From: JALZAI01 sp038212215
GTDB lineage: Bacteria; Actinomycetota; Actinomycetes; Mycobacteriales; Jatrophihabitantaceae
DNA: 64,000 bases
Direction: 5' to 3'
NCBI GenBank assembly: GCA_038212215.1
Contig: JBBQUT010000021.1
Location: forward strand, 16,779-80,778
Shown: positions 52,912 to 61,973 of the stretch, piece by piece
Layout of the letters: each line of letters begins with the position of its first letter
Numbering within the stretch: the first letter of the stretch is position 1
Made by a program: the position numbers and the translations under genes
The notes under the pieces: model-generated
The model's input: the letters and a program-made list of their open reading frames with translations, nothing else
What the model was told of the DNA's origin: nothing
Databases searched by the model: none

Positions 52912-54795
52912 TCACTCCTTCCTGGTTGTCGTGGTCTTGGTGGTTGCTGCCGCAGATCCGGCGTGGCCGAGTGCGTGCGCCGCGCGGATGAAGGTCAGAT
53001 GGCTCAGCGCTTGCGGAAGGTTGCCGACCAGCTCGCCGGTGCCGGGTGCGCTCATCTCCGACATCAACCCGAGCGGGTTGGCCACGACGTGCAGTTGCGC
53101 GAACAGGTCGCGCGCTTGCTCAACGCGGCCGACACACGTGAGGGCGTGGACACGCCAGTAGGCGCACGCGATGAACGTCTCTTCTTCGCGGTGCACGCCG
53201 GTGTAGCGGTACAGCAGCGGTCCGGCGCCCAGTTCGGCGCCGATCGCGTCGATCGTGGTGGACATCCGCTCGCCGTGATCGAAGCCGAACTCGGCACCCA
53301 GCAGCACTGAGGCGTCCAAGTCATCGGATCCGGCGTAGAAGGTGTATGCCTGTTTTTGCTGCGACCAGCAACGTTCGTGGACCCAGGTGCGGATGACGTC
53401 GGCCTCGCCGCGCCATCTGGCGCCGGTGCCGGTGAGCTGACCGGCCTCGGCCATTCGGGCGGCGGCGTCCAGGGCGCGCCAGCAGTTCATCTTCGAGGAC
53501 GTGTAGGGCCTGCTGGTTTGCAGTTCCCACAAGCCGGCGTCGTCGTGACGCCACACATCGGCGCACCGGTCGGCCAGATCGGACAGTTCTCGTGCCGAGC
53601 CCACATCGAGAACGTGGCCGCCGAACACCCAGTCCGCGACCGTGCCGAACAGGTCGCCGTATATCCCTAGCTGGGTCTGGCTGGCGGCCTGATTGCCGAT
53701 CATCACCGGCCGGCTGTCCTTGTAGCCGGGGATCCGGGGCTGGCGGGGGTGCGACGGCATTCGGCCGTCCAGGGTGTACATGACATGCGCGTCCGGACCG
53801 TTGCTGCGAACTGCGTGCAGCAGCCACGCGACGGCAGCGTGGACCTCTTCCTCTAGCCCCAGCACGGCGAGCGCGTCAATGGTCAGCGCGGCGTCGCGGA
53901 TCCAGGTGAACCGGTAGTCCCAGTTCTTGGGTCCGCCGATGCTCTCCGGCAGCGACGTGGTGACGGCCGCAGCGACCGCTCCCGTCCTTGCTATCACCAG
54001 CGTCTTGAGTGCGAGTGCGCCACGGATGATCTGCTCTCGCCCGGGTCCGACCCAGTTGATCTGTGTGCACCATCGACGCCAGCTGTCGCTGGTCAGGTCG
54101 ATGCGATGATCGATCGATTCCACCTCGGTCAGGAACAACGGGTCAGCGTCGGCCGCGACCACACCGACGATCCGTCGCTGCCCCGCAGCCACCGTGAAGG
54201 TCGCGCTGACCTGATCATGCTCGACGTGCAGCCGCAGCTCTGGGCTGCAGCGCAGTCCCATGGTGAGGTTGCCGGCGTGCAGGATCGGGCCGCGTTCGTC
54301 GTTCTCAGTCCACGGCTGCCAGCTACGCAACCCGTCGCCCGGACGTACGAGCAGCGCGAGTTGGACCTTGCCGTCGATGCCGTCGATACGGCGGCCCAGT
54401 TCGCTCCACGGCAGTGCTCCGGCGTTACCGGAATTCAGTGAATCCGTGACGCGTATCTGGCCGGTCGGGGTCGTGAACGTGGTCTCGAGCTGGTTGGTGT
54501 GAGGCACGTAGCGTCGACTTACCTTGGTCTGCGGGTCGACCGGGCGCAGCGAGATGCGCCCGCCGGCGGCGGGGTCGAGCAGGGCCGCGAAGGCCGGGGC
54601 GGAATCCAGGTGTGGTGCTGCCCACCAGTCGATCGACCCGTCTAGGGCGACGAGGGCGGCTCCGCGACCGTCGCCCAGGACCCCGTAGTCGCCGATGGGT
54701 GCGTAACCGTCAGCGTCGCGGATCGATCCCATCTCGCGTTCGTCGGACGTCATCGCTGAGGCACCCCCCGTGCCCGTTCGGGCAGGGTCAGTCAT
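52912..54795 (-). CDS. GH15 glucoamylase/trehalase-like enzyme
   Basis: A 627-residue enzyme. The N-terminal beta domain starts PIGDYGVLGDGRGAALVALD. The (alpha/alpha)6 barrel shows KNWDYRFTWIRDAALTIDAL, LGIYGDLFGTVADWV, GLWELQTSRPYTSSKMNCWR with the general acid Glu, and EETFIACAYWRVHAL. Mycobacterial relatives hydrolyse trehalose. ATG at 54795 overlaps the SDR stop (ATGA); a later ATG at 54753 with a G-rich ribosome site is a real alternative. A longer open frame to 55836 overlaps the SDR gene and is rejected. Confidence 0.9.
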   Translation of the reverse strand: MTDPARTGTGGASAMTSDEREMGSIRDADGYAPIGDYGVLGDGRGAALVALDGSIDWWAAPHLDSAPAFAALLDPAAGGRISLRPVDPQTKVSRRYVPHTNQLETTFTTPTGQIRVTDSLNSGNAGALPWSELGRRIDGIDGKVQLALLVRPGDGLRSWQPWTENDERGPILHAGNLTMGLRCSPELRLHVEHDQVSATFTVAAGQRRIVGVVAADADPLFLTEVESIDHRIDLTSDSWRRWCTQINWVGPGREQIIRGALALKTLVIARTGAVAAAVTTSLPESIGGPKNWDYRFTWIRDAALTIDALAVLGLEEEVHAAVAWLLHAVRSNGPDAHVMYTLDGRMPSHPRQPRIPGYKDSRPVMIGNQAASQTQLGIYGDLFGTVADWVFGGHVLDVGSARELSDLADRCADVWRHDDAGLWELQTSRPYTSSKMNCWRALDAAARMAEAGQLTGTGARWRGEADVIRTWVHERCWSQQKQAYTFYAGSDDLDASVLLGAEFGFDHGERMSTTIDAIGAELGAGPLLYRYTGVHREEETFIACAYWRVHALTCVGRVEQARDLFAQLHVVANPLGLMSEMSAPGTGELVGNLPQALSHLTFIRAAHALGHAGSAAATTKTTTTRKE

Positions 54796-55802
54796 CGGCT
54801 GATGCGTCGGGCGACGGCGGCACCTACGAGGGCGAGGGCGGTGCCGGCGCCGGCGAGGGAGGCGAGCCTGTTCATGGCCACGTAGGACACGGGGTCGTGC
54901 TCTGCGGCTTTCGCTGAGAACGCGCCTCGGGCTTCCCTGTCGTGTTCGGCGTCTTGGGGTTCGAAGACGTTGGAGCCCCACCGCGGGGCATCCTTGTCGG
55001 TCTGCTGCGAATTGACACCGGTCTTGCCCAGGTACCAGTCCACGAACGCCGGCGCGACGCGGTTCCCGAGGATCGTGTAGGCGGTGGAGATGCCGACCCA
55101 CATATTGCGGCGCGGGTGCTCGGCGGAGAATCGGATCGCGCGCGCACACACTTCCGGCTGCACGATGGGGGGTACCGGCATCGGATGCTTGCCCATCTTG
55201 TTCAGGTTCCAGTTGAACTGGGTCGTGTTCACTCCCGGAAGAGTGACCAGCCCGATCGTGACCTTGCTGCCGGTGGCGCGCAGTTCCGTGATCAGTGATT
55301 CGGTAAGCCCCTTCACCGCGTGCTTGGCGCCGCAATACGCCGACTGCAGCGGGATCGAGCGGTACGCCATCGCCGAGGACACGTTGACGATCGCGCCCTT
55401 GTCCCTGGGCCGCATCACTCGCAATGCCGACCGGGTGCCGTTGACCTGCCCGTAGTAAGTCACGTCCGTCATCCGGCGGAACTCTTGCGGGCTGGTATCC
55501 CAGAAGAAGGCCAGCGACCCGGCGAAGGCCACGTTCACCCACACATCGATCAGGCCCAGCTCCGACTCGATGCGATCCGCGGCCGCATCGACCGCTGCCT
55601 CGTCGGCGACGTCCACCGCGATCGGCAGGCACCGCCGGCCCGCGGAGGTGACCTCGGCGGCAGCGCCGTCCAGACCTGCCTGGCCACGCGCAAGGATCGC
55701 GATGTCGTAGCCGGCCTGGGCGAACTCGCGAACGGTGGCGCGGCCGATGCCGGCCGACCCCCCGGTGATGACCGCAATCGGGCGGGCTGTCGCATGAGTC
55801 AT
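54792..55802 (-). CDS. Short-chain dehydrogenase/reductase
   Basis: A 336-residue NAD(P)-dependent oxidoreductase. AVITGGSAGIGRATVREFAQ is the nucleotide-binding start. Ser in NVSSAMAYRSIP and Tyr/Lys in SAYCGAKHAVKG form the catalytic set. The extended C-terminus ends in a hydrophobic helix (LASLAGAGTALALVGAAVAR), so it may be membrane attached. Substrate unknown. It leads the leftward GH15 operon. Confidence 0.9.
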   Translation of the reverse strand: MTHATARPIAVITGGSAGIGRATVREFAQAGYDIAILARGQAGLDGAAAEVTSAGRRCLPIAVDVADEAAVDAAADRIESELGLIDVWVNVAFAGSLAFFWDTSPQEFRRMTDVTYYGQVNGTRSALRVMRPRDKGAIVNVSSAMAYRSIPLQSAYCGAKHAVKGLTESLITELRATGSKVTIGLVTLPGVNTTQFNWNLNKMGKHPMPVPPIVQPEVCARAIRFSAEHPRRNMWVGISTAYTILGNRVAPAFVDWYLGKTGVNSQQTDKDAPRWGSNVFEPQDAEHDREARGAFSAKAAEHDPVSYVAMNRLASLAGAGTALALVGAAVARRISR

Positions 55803-55960
55803 GAGTGTTCATGTCCTTTCCGGGCAAGGGATACAACTGGGTTGTCGCTGAGGTTGTCGCTGAGGTGGTTACGCGATGGCTGTCTTCGCGAAGGAACCGG
55901 TGACCGGCATGACGGAAGTTCGTGGCGGTTCGGCGGGGCGGCTGCCTCGTTCATCGATCA
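55803..55960. other. Spacer with GTTGTCGCTGAGG repeats
   Basis: GTTGTCGCTGAGG occurs twice in a row near 55842-55866. No gene is visible. The SDR promoter should lie here. Confidence 0.35.
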
Positions 55961-56470
55961 TCACCTTTGCGCCGTGACAGGGCGCCGCTGACCGCGTCGC
56001 GTGCGACGCCGGCGACGGCCGCGACGATGACGACCGTGCTGGCGCAACCAGTACAGGTAGATGAGCGAGGCGGCGACCAGTACTGCCGCGACGACGACGA
56101 TGACCAGTTGCGCGTTCAGCGCCGTTGCGGTGGCGCTGCCCTCGGTCAGAGTCAGCGTGCGCGGCAGCAGGTAGGGATATTGCGCCCAACCCCAGGCCCC
56201 GACGACCGCTGACACTGCGACCGCGGCCATCGCGCGTAGGCCGCGGGTTGGTTCGAGAACGATCATCACCATGGCGGGGGCACCAGCCTCGACGGACGTG
56301 CCGACCAAGGACCAGGACGTGTGCGCCAGGCGGTCGAAGACCTTGCCTGCCTCGCGGTGCAGCAACACCAGATTGAGCCCAGCGAGCGCGCTGATCCACT
56401 CCCGCCGCGGCGGCACGGCGGGCAAGTGGCGGGCTAGCCGCTCGTGTCCGCACCGCCGACAGTCCGCCAC
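55961..56470 (-). pseudogene. cydB: Cytochrome bd oxidase subunit II relic
   Basis: The middle and end (EAGAPAMVMIVLEPTRGLRA, VVGAWGWAQYPYLLPRTLTL, VVVAAVLVAASLIYLYWLRQ) are the last helices of CydB, with the characteristic WGWAQYPYLLP. The open frame of 169 residues lacks the first two thirds (CydB is about 340), and no CydA lies next to it. Confidence 0.65.
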
Positions 56471-56488
56471 GATCTCCGGTCTACCTTG

Positions 56489-57070
56489 TCAGGTTGCGAG
56501 TCGTCGGTGACGAAGTCCGCGAAGAGCGAGCATGGCGAGGATGGTGGTCGCGATACCGCGGGCTAGGTGTCTGGTTGGCGGCTGGGTTGGCGCCTGAATC
56601 TGGCGTCGAGGTTCGGCGATGTCGTTAACCGGCGGCTGCTCGGGCGGGATTGTGAACTGGCGTGCTTGATCGGCCGCGATCCTCAAGCTCGGTGCGTCGC
56701 GTCGAAGCTGGGCCTCCTGGCGGGCTCGTCCGAGTCCGAATCCGGAGTCGCCCTTCGGGCCGCACAGCACCGAGGTGACCTCGGCGAAGGCGTCGATCCA
56801 GTTCTGCCAGCCTTGGTCGTCGTCGGGACCGGATGGTGTGGCCGACGCACGGTGGGGTGCAGGCATGCGGGGGTCTGACGGCAGGCTGTCGATGAGGTAC
56901 TTACGCATCGAATCCAGGTCGTCCCAAAGGTGCTGCGCGTAGGCGCAGGTCTCCTGCAGGGCGGCTTCGAGCAACTCTGCGCGGGCTTTGTGATCGGCGG
57001 TGAAGTCCCCACGCCTGTTGTCGAGGACCCGGTTGGGGTCGAGGATGTGTGGCTTTGGGATGGGCTGCAC
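56489..57070 (-). CDS. Hypothetical protein with C-terminal hydrophobic helix
   Basis: A 193-residue protein. An N-terminal helical part (RAELLEAALQETCAYAQHLW then DDLDSMRKYLIDSL) is followed by a Pro-rich middle and a final hydrophobic helix (IATTILAMLALRGLRHR). It looks like a tail-anchored membrane protein. It lies 17 bp after a small frame and about 200 bp from the palindrome at 57276. No family recognised. Confidence 0.65.
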   Translation of the reverse strand: MQPIPKPHILDPNRVLDNRRGDFTADHKARAELLEAALQETCAYAQHLWDDLDSMRKYLIDSLPSDPRMPAPHRASATPSGPDDDQGWQNWIDAFAEVTSVLCGPKGDSGFGLGRARQEAQLRRDAPSLRIAADQARQFTIPPEQPPVNDIAEPRRQIQAPTQPPTRHLARGIATTILAMLALRGLRHRRLAT

Positions 57071-57087
57071 TGGATGTTCTCCTGTTC

Positions 57088-57252
57088 TCAGCGGGCCAGT
57101 CTGGCGGCGGTTTCGATCGAGGACCCGCAGCCGAAAGCCTGCGGCAGGTTCCCGCGCATCTGGTGCAGGGTCGTGTCGTACTCATCGATGAACAGCAGCG
57201 GTGGTCCGCACGCGGCCCGGGTTCGTTCGAACCACGAGCGTGACCCGGCCAC
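57088..57252 (-). CDS. Possible 54-residue protein
   Basis: A GTG-started frame reads VAGSRSWFERTRAACGPPLL then FIDEYDTTLHQMRGNLPQAF. The composition is protein-like, and it lies 24 nt after the palindrome 57276-57288 on the strand that the palindrome would control. It may also be a decayed gene end. Confidence 0.4.
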   Translation of the reverse strand: MAGSRSWFERTRAACGPPLLFIDEYDTTLHQMRGNLPQAFGCGSSIETAARLAR

Positions 57253-57275
57253 CCATTGAGCGACCTACCCAACAA

Positions 57276-57288
57276 TTGCGGAACGCAA
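57276..57288. promoter_or_regulatory. MarR-type palindrome
   Basis: TTGCG-GAA-CGCAA has perfect 5-bp arms. It lies before the leftward pair 57088-57252 and 56489-57070. Confidence 0.55.
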
Positions 57289-57394
57289 ACATTGCGTGAG
57301 CGGCAACAAGCCTGGAGCTTGTTCGCATGCGGTCGGAACGTGCTCGCGACCGACCCGACTCGATGTGGCGCGCGGGCGACGCTTGCCGACATTG

Positions 57395-57407
57395 TTGCTC
57401 CATGCAA
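57395..57407. promoter_or_regulatory. MarR-type palindrome
   Basis: TTGCT-CCA-TGCAA has one mismatch in its arms. It lies 20 nt before the rightward small gene at 57427, and an overlapping TGCAATAATTGC follows. Confidence 0.55.
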
Positions 57408-57426
57408 TAATTGCGTCCAATGACCA

Positions 57427-57642
57427 TTGGGACTCAAGAGCGCGGATTCGGAGAAGCAGTTGGCCACAATCATGGTTCGCGGCTCAGGTCATCAGGATGA
57501 TCCGTTCCAAGTCGTGCTTACCCTCACTCACAGTGATGTCGCCGATGCTCGGGCACCGGAGTCGATCGTCGTCGAGCCCGATATGGCTTATGACGCGGAC
57601 CCGCAGATCCGGACTGTCGTCGTGCAGGTTGCCGACGACTGA
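57427..57642 (+). CDS. Small hypothetical protein
   Basis: A 71-residue acidic, strand-rich protein (ATIMVRGSGHQDDPFQVVLT, SIVVEPDMAYDADPQIRTVV). Balanced composition and the upstream palindrome support it. The start could be the ATG here or a later ATG. No family recognised. Confidence 0.5.
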   Translation: MGLKSADSEKQLATIMVRGSGHQDDPFQVVLTLTHSDVADARAPESIVVEPDMAYDADPQIRTVVVQVADD

Positions 57643-58139
57643 TCGCAGGACTCGTCCCGCTTCCGCGGCTCGCCGTGGCTACGGCGTCGGGGTAGATGCC
57701 CACGTTGGACGTGCGATGGGACGAGCATGTCCGTTGGCCACCGCCATGGCTTCGGGGTCTCGCCGAGGGTGGGGAACAGGACGAATGCCATGGTCTGGCA
57801 CGTGGCATACAACGTCGTCGCGGCATCCTTCGGAGCCAGCCGGCGGAGTCCGACGTAGCCGAGGCCGACGAGCGAGCGGCATCCCTCAGGCACGGCAAGG
57901 AACAACCCGCGGCGCTGCCACTCATTGGCTGATGAGATCCGCAGGAGATTGCTCGCCAAGGTGACGACATGGGTGCTCGCGTCGTAATCGATTGGGCCGC
58001 GAAGGCGTCGCCGGGCGTGCCGTTCGGGCCACATCGAAGACGTCATTGCGGCTATCCCGACGAACCCGGCCCCGGATTTGGATGCCGCTATGTCGAGGGG
58101 CCAACGATGCGGTGAGGACGTCATGAATGGGTAGGTCAC
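57588..58139 (-). CDS. Hypothetical protein coupled to the MarR gene
   Basis: A 183-residue frame whose GTG overlaps the MarR stop (GTGA), which supports translation. The middle (LLRISSANEWQRRGLFLAVP, CQTMAFVLFPTLGETPKPW) looks protein-like. The last 40 residues are basic and overlap the end of the opposite small gene. No family recognised. Confidence 0.45.
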   Translation of the reverse strand: MTYPFMTSSPHRWPLDIAASKSGAGFVGIAAMTSSMWPERHARRRLRGPIDYDASTHVVTLASNLLRISSANEWQRRGLFLAVPEGCRSLVGLGYVGLRRLAPKDAATTLYATCQTMAFVLFPTLGETPKPWRWPTDMLVPSHVQRGHLPRRRSHGEPRKRDESCDQSSATCTTTVRICGSAS

Positions 58140-58648
58140 CAACCGAAGATGGCCGCGGTTTCGCTTGCGTGGGGCTCGCCCGCGGCGTCGGCGAAGGCCA
58201 CGAGGGCTTCGACGAGCTCATTGCGCAGCGATGTGGGCATCTTCCTGACGATGCGTGCGATCTCGGCTCGACGGCGGTCAGTCACGCTCCCCACCAGCTC
58301 CGCACCGGACGGGCTGAGGTCGAGCACGACTTCGCGGCGATTTGCCGGATTTTCATGGCGGGTGACGAGTCCCGCGGCAAGGAGTTTGTCGATCATCCGC
58401 ATCGCGGTGGAGGCGTTCACGCTCAAGGCTTCAGCCAGTCCATTGAGGTTGCTCTCGCCTCCGGTGTCCAACACCACCAACGTCCGGAACTGGGTGAGCG
58501 TGACAGTTTCTTCGATATCGGCCAGCGACGAGGCCGATACTGCCACCAACACCCGCGAAGCTGTGAGTACTGCGGTGACCAACTCGTCGATCTGACCGCT
58601 GCGCTCCGTCTGCCGTCGTCGAGGCCGGGTGCTCGGCTTCCGGTTCAT
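58136..58648 (-). CDS. MarR-family transcriptional regulator
   Basis: A 170-residue winged-helix repressor. VTLTQFRTLVVLDTGGESNL then NGLAEALSVNASTAMRMIDK is the recognition region. The wing is VTRHENPANRREVVLDLSPS. The palindrome 58682-58694, centred 40 bp before the ATG, is its likely own operator. Near-identical palindromes occur at four other positions in this region. The ligand is unknown; many MarR proteins sense phenolic compounds or oxidants. Confidence 0.9.
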   Translation of the reverse strand: MNRKPSTRPRRRQTERSGQIDELVTAVLTASRVLVAVSASSLADIEETVTLTQFRTLVVLDTGGESNLNGLAEALSVNASTAMRMIDKLLAAGLVTRHENPANRREVVLDLSPSGAELVGSVTDRRRAEIARIVRKMPTSLRNELVEALVAFADAAGEPHASETAAIFGW

Positions 58649-58681
58649 GTACCAACTCTCCTGATCTCAATAGCACAATCT

Positions 58682-58694
58682 TTGCATAATGCAA
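58682..58694. promoter_or_regulatory. MarR-type palindrome before the MarR gene
   Basis: TTGCA-TAA-TGCAA has perfect arms and matches the core of 47384-47398. It is the best candidate for the regulator's own site. Confidence 0.65.
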
Positions 58695-58929
58695 CGCACG
58701 AACATGCCATGGTCACGTCCCACCCCACGATCGCAAAGCGGTCCGTGCGGCAACGCGCTCTCGTCCTGCAGTGAGTGCCGGTCCGCCTCGGCTTCCGTTG
58801 CCTGCTGATGCCGCCCGCATGTCGAATCCGGGCCTTCTCGTGCTTGCCCTGCTGATTGGCGCCGACGCCGGTGGCGGCGCGGTCGTCGTCCGTTGACTGA
58901 TCAACCCTTCACCCTTGCACTTTCCGGTC

Positions 58930-59370
58930 ATGCCGTCGGCGCGGCGCGGGCGCCGATAACCCGCAGTGATCATTCTCTTCGAACTGGCGGAGGTGTACGG
59001 CATCATCCTGCCGCTGATGGCAGCGGTCGTCCTTGCCACCGGGGGACGAGCCACTTCCTTGCGCGCGACACGATCTACACCCGCAAGCTGCGGCGCCGCG
59101 GCATCGACCTCGACGAACACCGCAGCTCGGCTGTCCTCGCCACAGTCACCGCCGCCGATGTCATGGAGCCCTTGGGCGAGACGATAGGCGAGAACGCGAC
59201 GCTGCTCGCAGGTACCGACCTCCTCGCTGGCCAGCCCGATGGTCAACTGGCGGTCCTGGACGTTTGGGGCGTACCTCGGGGTCATCACAGCCCGCGCGGC
59301 CGCTGACACGCTGGCCGCTGGCGACCACGATCAGGCAACCGTGGCCTCAGCCCTGCAGCGCGCGATCGTC
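58930..59370 (+). pseudogene. ClC chloride channel relic
   Basis: IILFELAEVYGIILPLMAAV, then TSHFLARDTIYTRKLRRRGI in a second frame, then YLGVITARAAADTLAAGD in a third. They parallel VVILFELTGEYSIILPLMLA, SHLVSHDTVYTRKLLRRGID and YLGTLASHDVMNAL of the intact channel at 45637-47382. At least two frameshifts are needed, and everything before the last helices is gone. Confidence 0.75.
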
Positions 59371-59713
59371 GTCCGCTCCAACCAGTCACTCGATCATGAC
59401 GTTGCCGGTCGATCGCCTGGCTCGTCCGATCACCGTCGCGGTCGTGCTGGTCATCTCGGCCTGTGCCGGCAGTTATGGATCGCCGCCGGCTGGCGTGACT
59501 TGGCCAGACAGGTGCCGGGTGCAGCGATCCTGCGGAGGTAACCGACGAGGAAGGCGCGGCCGAGGGCGGTTGTGGACCGTGTCGAGGCCCACTACCCGTA
59601 CGGCACCGGGTTGGGCAGCGGCGCCCCTGTCGAAACGCTCCGACCGAACAGTCAAGCGTGCAGGACATCGCACGTAGTCTTGGTGAATTGATCGAGCAGG
59701 ACACCTGCTGACG
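59371..59713. other. Spacer with no clear gene
   Basis: No convincing gene in 343 bp. All frames are arginine/serine rich. Confidence 0.4.
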
Positions 59714-61915
59714 TCACCCGGTGAGCTGTTGCTGGAAGGTGATGTCCTGTTGTGGTGTGAAGGCGCACGCGCTGACGCCGACAATTTGACCGGTCGAGCG
59801 GTCGATGCTGACGATATTGAGTGAAGCGTTGTGATTGAGTGGGCCGACTGTGAGGCGCGAGGCGAAAGTGAGTTCCACCGCGCCTTCACCCGGTGCGCCC
59901 CCGCTCGAGCCGCCGACGAACTGGTACCCGGCCGCGCCATTCGGTAACGGGATCGCGTTCGGGCCTGCTTGTTTGTGCGTGTGGCCGTCCAGAGCGGTAA
60001 CAGCCCGGCCGCAGCCACTCTGCAGGGCGGCGTCCCCGGCTAGGGGGTCATGCAGCACGACGATGACAGGCCCATCGGCCTGGCACGCCAGCTGGCCAGT
60101 TCGCTGACCTTGCTCGGCAAGTAACCGCGCCCGCTCGGCCGCCGATTCGGGCTTGATGCCTTGGCCGTATCGGCTTGAACGGGGGTCCGGGAGCCCCGCG
60201 AAGGTCAGCCCACCGACTTTCACCGCGGTCCCGTCGAGAACTTTGATTCCTTGTCCCTGCTCGTCCTTGATTGTCATTGCTGAATCGTGGTTACCTGCGA
60301 CGAAGACGTCGCTGATTCCCGCTTGCTGCGACTTTGAGGCCAGATTCTTGGTGCACGCGGATTCGAAGGAGAAGGAGCCGCTGAAGTCATCATCGCCACC
60401 GCTCACCAGCGTCGTGATCTTGAAGTGCTTGAGGAGTGCGACGATCACCCGATCCATTCCGATGTTGCAGTGCCGGTCGGTGACGAAACCGATGTTGACG
60501 ATGTCGTCGCCGGTCGGCAGCGTGAGCGCGCCGGCGTCGAGTTGGCTGGTCAGTTCGTCGCGGAGGCTGTCGTAGTAGGTGTTCGTATCAGCGAAGTAGG
60601 TTTGGATGTAGCTTTTCGCAGCTTGAAGGGCTGGACGCAGTAGTCCGCCTACCTGGGTTCCCGCCAGCGGTGTGTCGGCGAGGATCGGGTCGGCAGTGAT
60701 CCGTACTGGTGGATCGACATGGTGCAAGCCGCTCGGAATGACTGTGAGCGTTGCCAGTACCGCGACAACGACGGCCGCGTGTCGGCCGAACGCCCGTTCC
60801 CGAGAGTGGTAGGCAAGTGCCATCCGGCGCATCTCCCGCGCGCCCGGCGTGCGCAGGTCCAGCTCACGACGCCAATGCCGGTAGCGCCAGCGGACGAGAA
60901 ACATGAGCAGGCCGAGAGCCGCGCCTGCGCCGCTGAACCAGAGCTGGTGTTTGGTAACCGCCCACCGCAGGTCAGTCGCGATCTGCGCGGGGTCGCTGTA
61001 AGCCTGAATGTATGCGGGCAGCACATGCGTGTCGAACGACCCGTCTGGACCGATCAACGTGGCGGTGTCCAGTTGAACATGGACGCTGATGCCGACCGGC
61101 TCGCCGACGATGCTGCGCCCGGCCGCACGCTGTGCTGAGAGCGCCCCATTGAGATCAAGTCGGTCGTAGGTGCGCCCGAGGTGCAGGCGCACGGTCGCGT
61201 CGGTGCCCGCAATTTCGACATGCGCATCCGTTGCCAGGCCGGCGGCCAGTCCGGCAAGAAGCCCAGTGAGGGTAAGGCCGAGGGCGACCAGAGCGGTACG
61301 GAACCGGTCGAGGCTTCGCCGGGTATTCCGGTCGGTTCTCTGTAGTCGATGCGGCGGAGCTACGTGCGACGTCCCGGCGTCAGCACGAGCATTGGTCGTA
61401 ACGGATGAACTGGCTGCACCCGCATTTGTGTCGCTCGGCCGCAAGGCCACCATCGGTAGCTGCCTAACGAGACGATTGTGCGCCGCCACGCCGCCGTCAT
61501 AGCGCCAACCCACCAGCTTCGTCAGTATCCGGCGAAGGATCCACGAAACCCGCCGATAGCGCCGCTCATAGCTGACTAACACTTGACGGGCGGCGTCCTC
61601 GTCGAGAATTCGGCAAGCCGGAATGAACCGGCGCCGGCCGACTCTCACTTCGACGGGTGGGTGTGCACGGATGTTGCGGTACAAGTCGGCAGCCGAGCCA
61701 AGGCCGGAGATGACCACGAACTCGTCGGAGTCGGCAAAGTGCGCGATCACCTCGAGCACCGATCGGTAACGCCGGCCGGATCGGCGACCGATGTGGGTCA
61801 GTAGCAGAAATCGGCGGCCGAGCAGTGAACCCAGCCCGCGGTCGTAGAGCTTCACCGGTATTCGAAGGAGAATGGCGGTCAACCGGTTGAGTCGGCGGGT
61901 GTTCTCGCTAGCCAT
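59714..61915 (-). CDS. Ddn-like F420 domain fused to a membrane metallophosphoesterase
   Basis: A 733-residue protein with two parts. Residues 1-150 (GRRFLLLTHIGRRSGRRYRS, FVVISGLGSAADLYRNIRAH, VEVRVGRRRFIPACRIL) match deazaflavin-dependent nitroreductases, which bind F420. Hydrophobic helices lie near 215, 320 and 385. The C-terminal phosphoesterase shows TDRHCN, VSGGDDDFSG, VAGNHDSAMT, VVLHDPLAG and LDGHTHKQ, a complete calcineurin-like metal site. I do not recall this fusion as common. TTGCT-GAG-TGCAA lies 46 nt before the ATG. An assembly join of two genes is the alternative, but the frame is open and smooth. Confidence 0.85.
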   Translation of the reverse strand: MASENTRRLNRLTAILLRIPVKLYDRGLGSLLGRRFLLLTHIGRRSGRRYRSVLEVIAHFADSDEFVVISGLGSAADLYRNIRAHPPVEVRVGRRRFIPACRILDEDAARQVLVSYERRYRRVSWILRRILTKLVGWRYDGGVAAHNRLVRQLPMVALRPSDTNAGAASSSVTTNARADAGTSHVAPPHRLQRTDRNTRRSLDRFRTALVALGLTLTGLLAGLAAGLATDAHVEIAGTDATVRLHLGRTYDRLDLNGALSAQRAAGRSIVGEPVGISVHVQLDTATLIGPDGSFDTHVLPAYIQAYSDPAQIATDLRWAVTKHQLWFSGAGAALGLLMFLVRWRYRHWRRELDLRTPGAREMRRMALAYHSRERAFGRHAAVVVAVLATLTVIPSGLHHVDPPVRITADPILADTPLAGTQVGGLLRPALQAAKSYIQTYFADTNTYYDSLRDELTSQLDAGALTLPTGDDIVNIGFVTDRHCNIGMDRVIVALLKHFKITTLVSGGDDDFSGSFSFESACTKNLASKSQQAGISDVFVAGNHDSAMTIKDEQGQGIKVLDGTAVKVGGLTFAGLPDPRSSRYGQGIKPESAAERARLLAEQGQRTGQLACQADGPVIVVLHDPLAGDAALQSGCGRAVTALDGHTHKQAGPNAIPLPNGAAGYQFVGGSSGGAPGEGAVELTFASRLTVGPLNHNASLNIVSIDRSTGQIVGVSACAFTPQQDITFQQQLTG

Positions 61916-61960
61916 ATCCCCACCTTTGTCGCCATGCCGAATCTTAGCCTCTCACAATAG

Positions 61961-61973
61961 TTGCTGAGTGCAA
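61961..61973. promoter_or_regulatory. MarR-type palindrome
   Basis: TTGCT-GAG-TGCAA, the same pattern as 57395 and 58682, lies directly upstream of the phosphoesterase fusion gene. Confidence 0.6.

Noticed and set aside
52912..55836. A single 974-residue protein
   Set aside because: The first third lies in a frame antisense-like in composition and overlaps the well-supported SDR gene. The GH15 domain starts only at 54795 or 54753.
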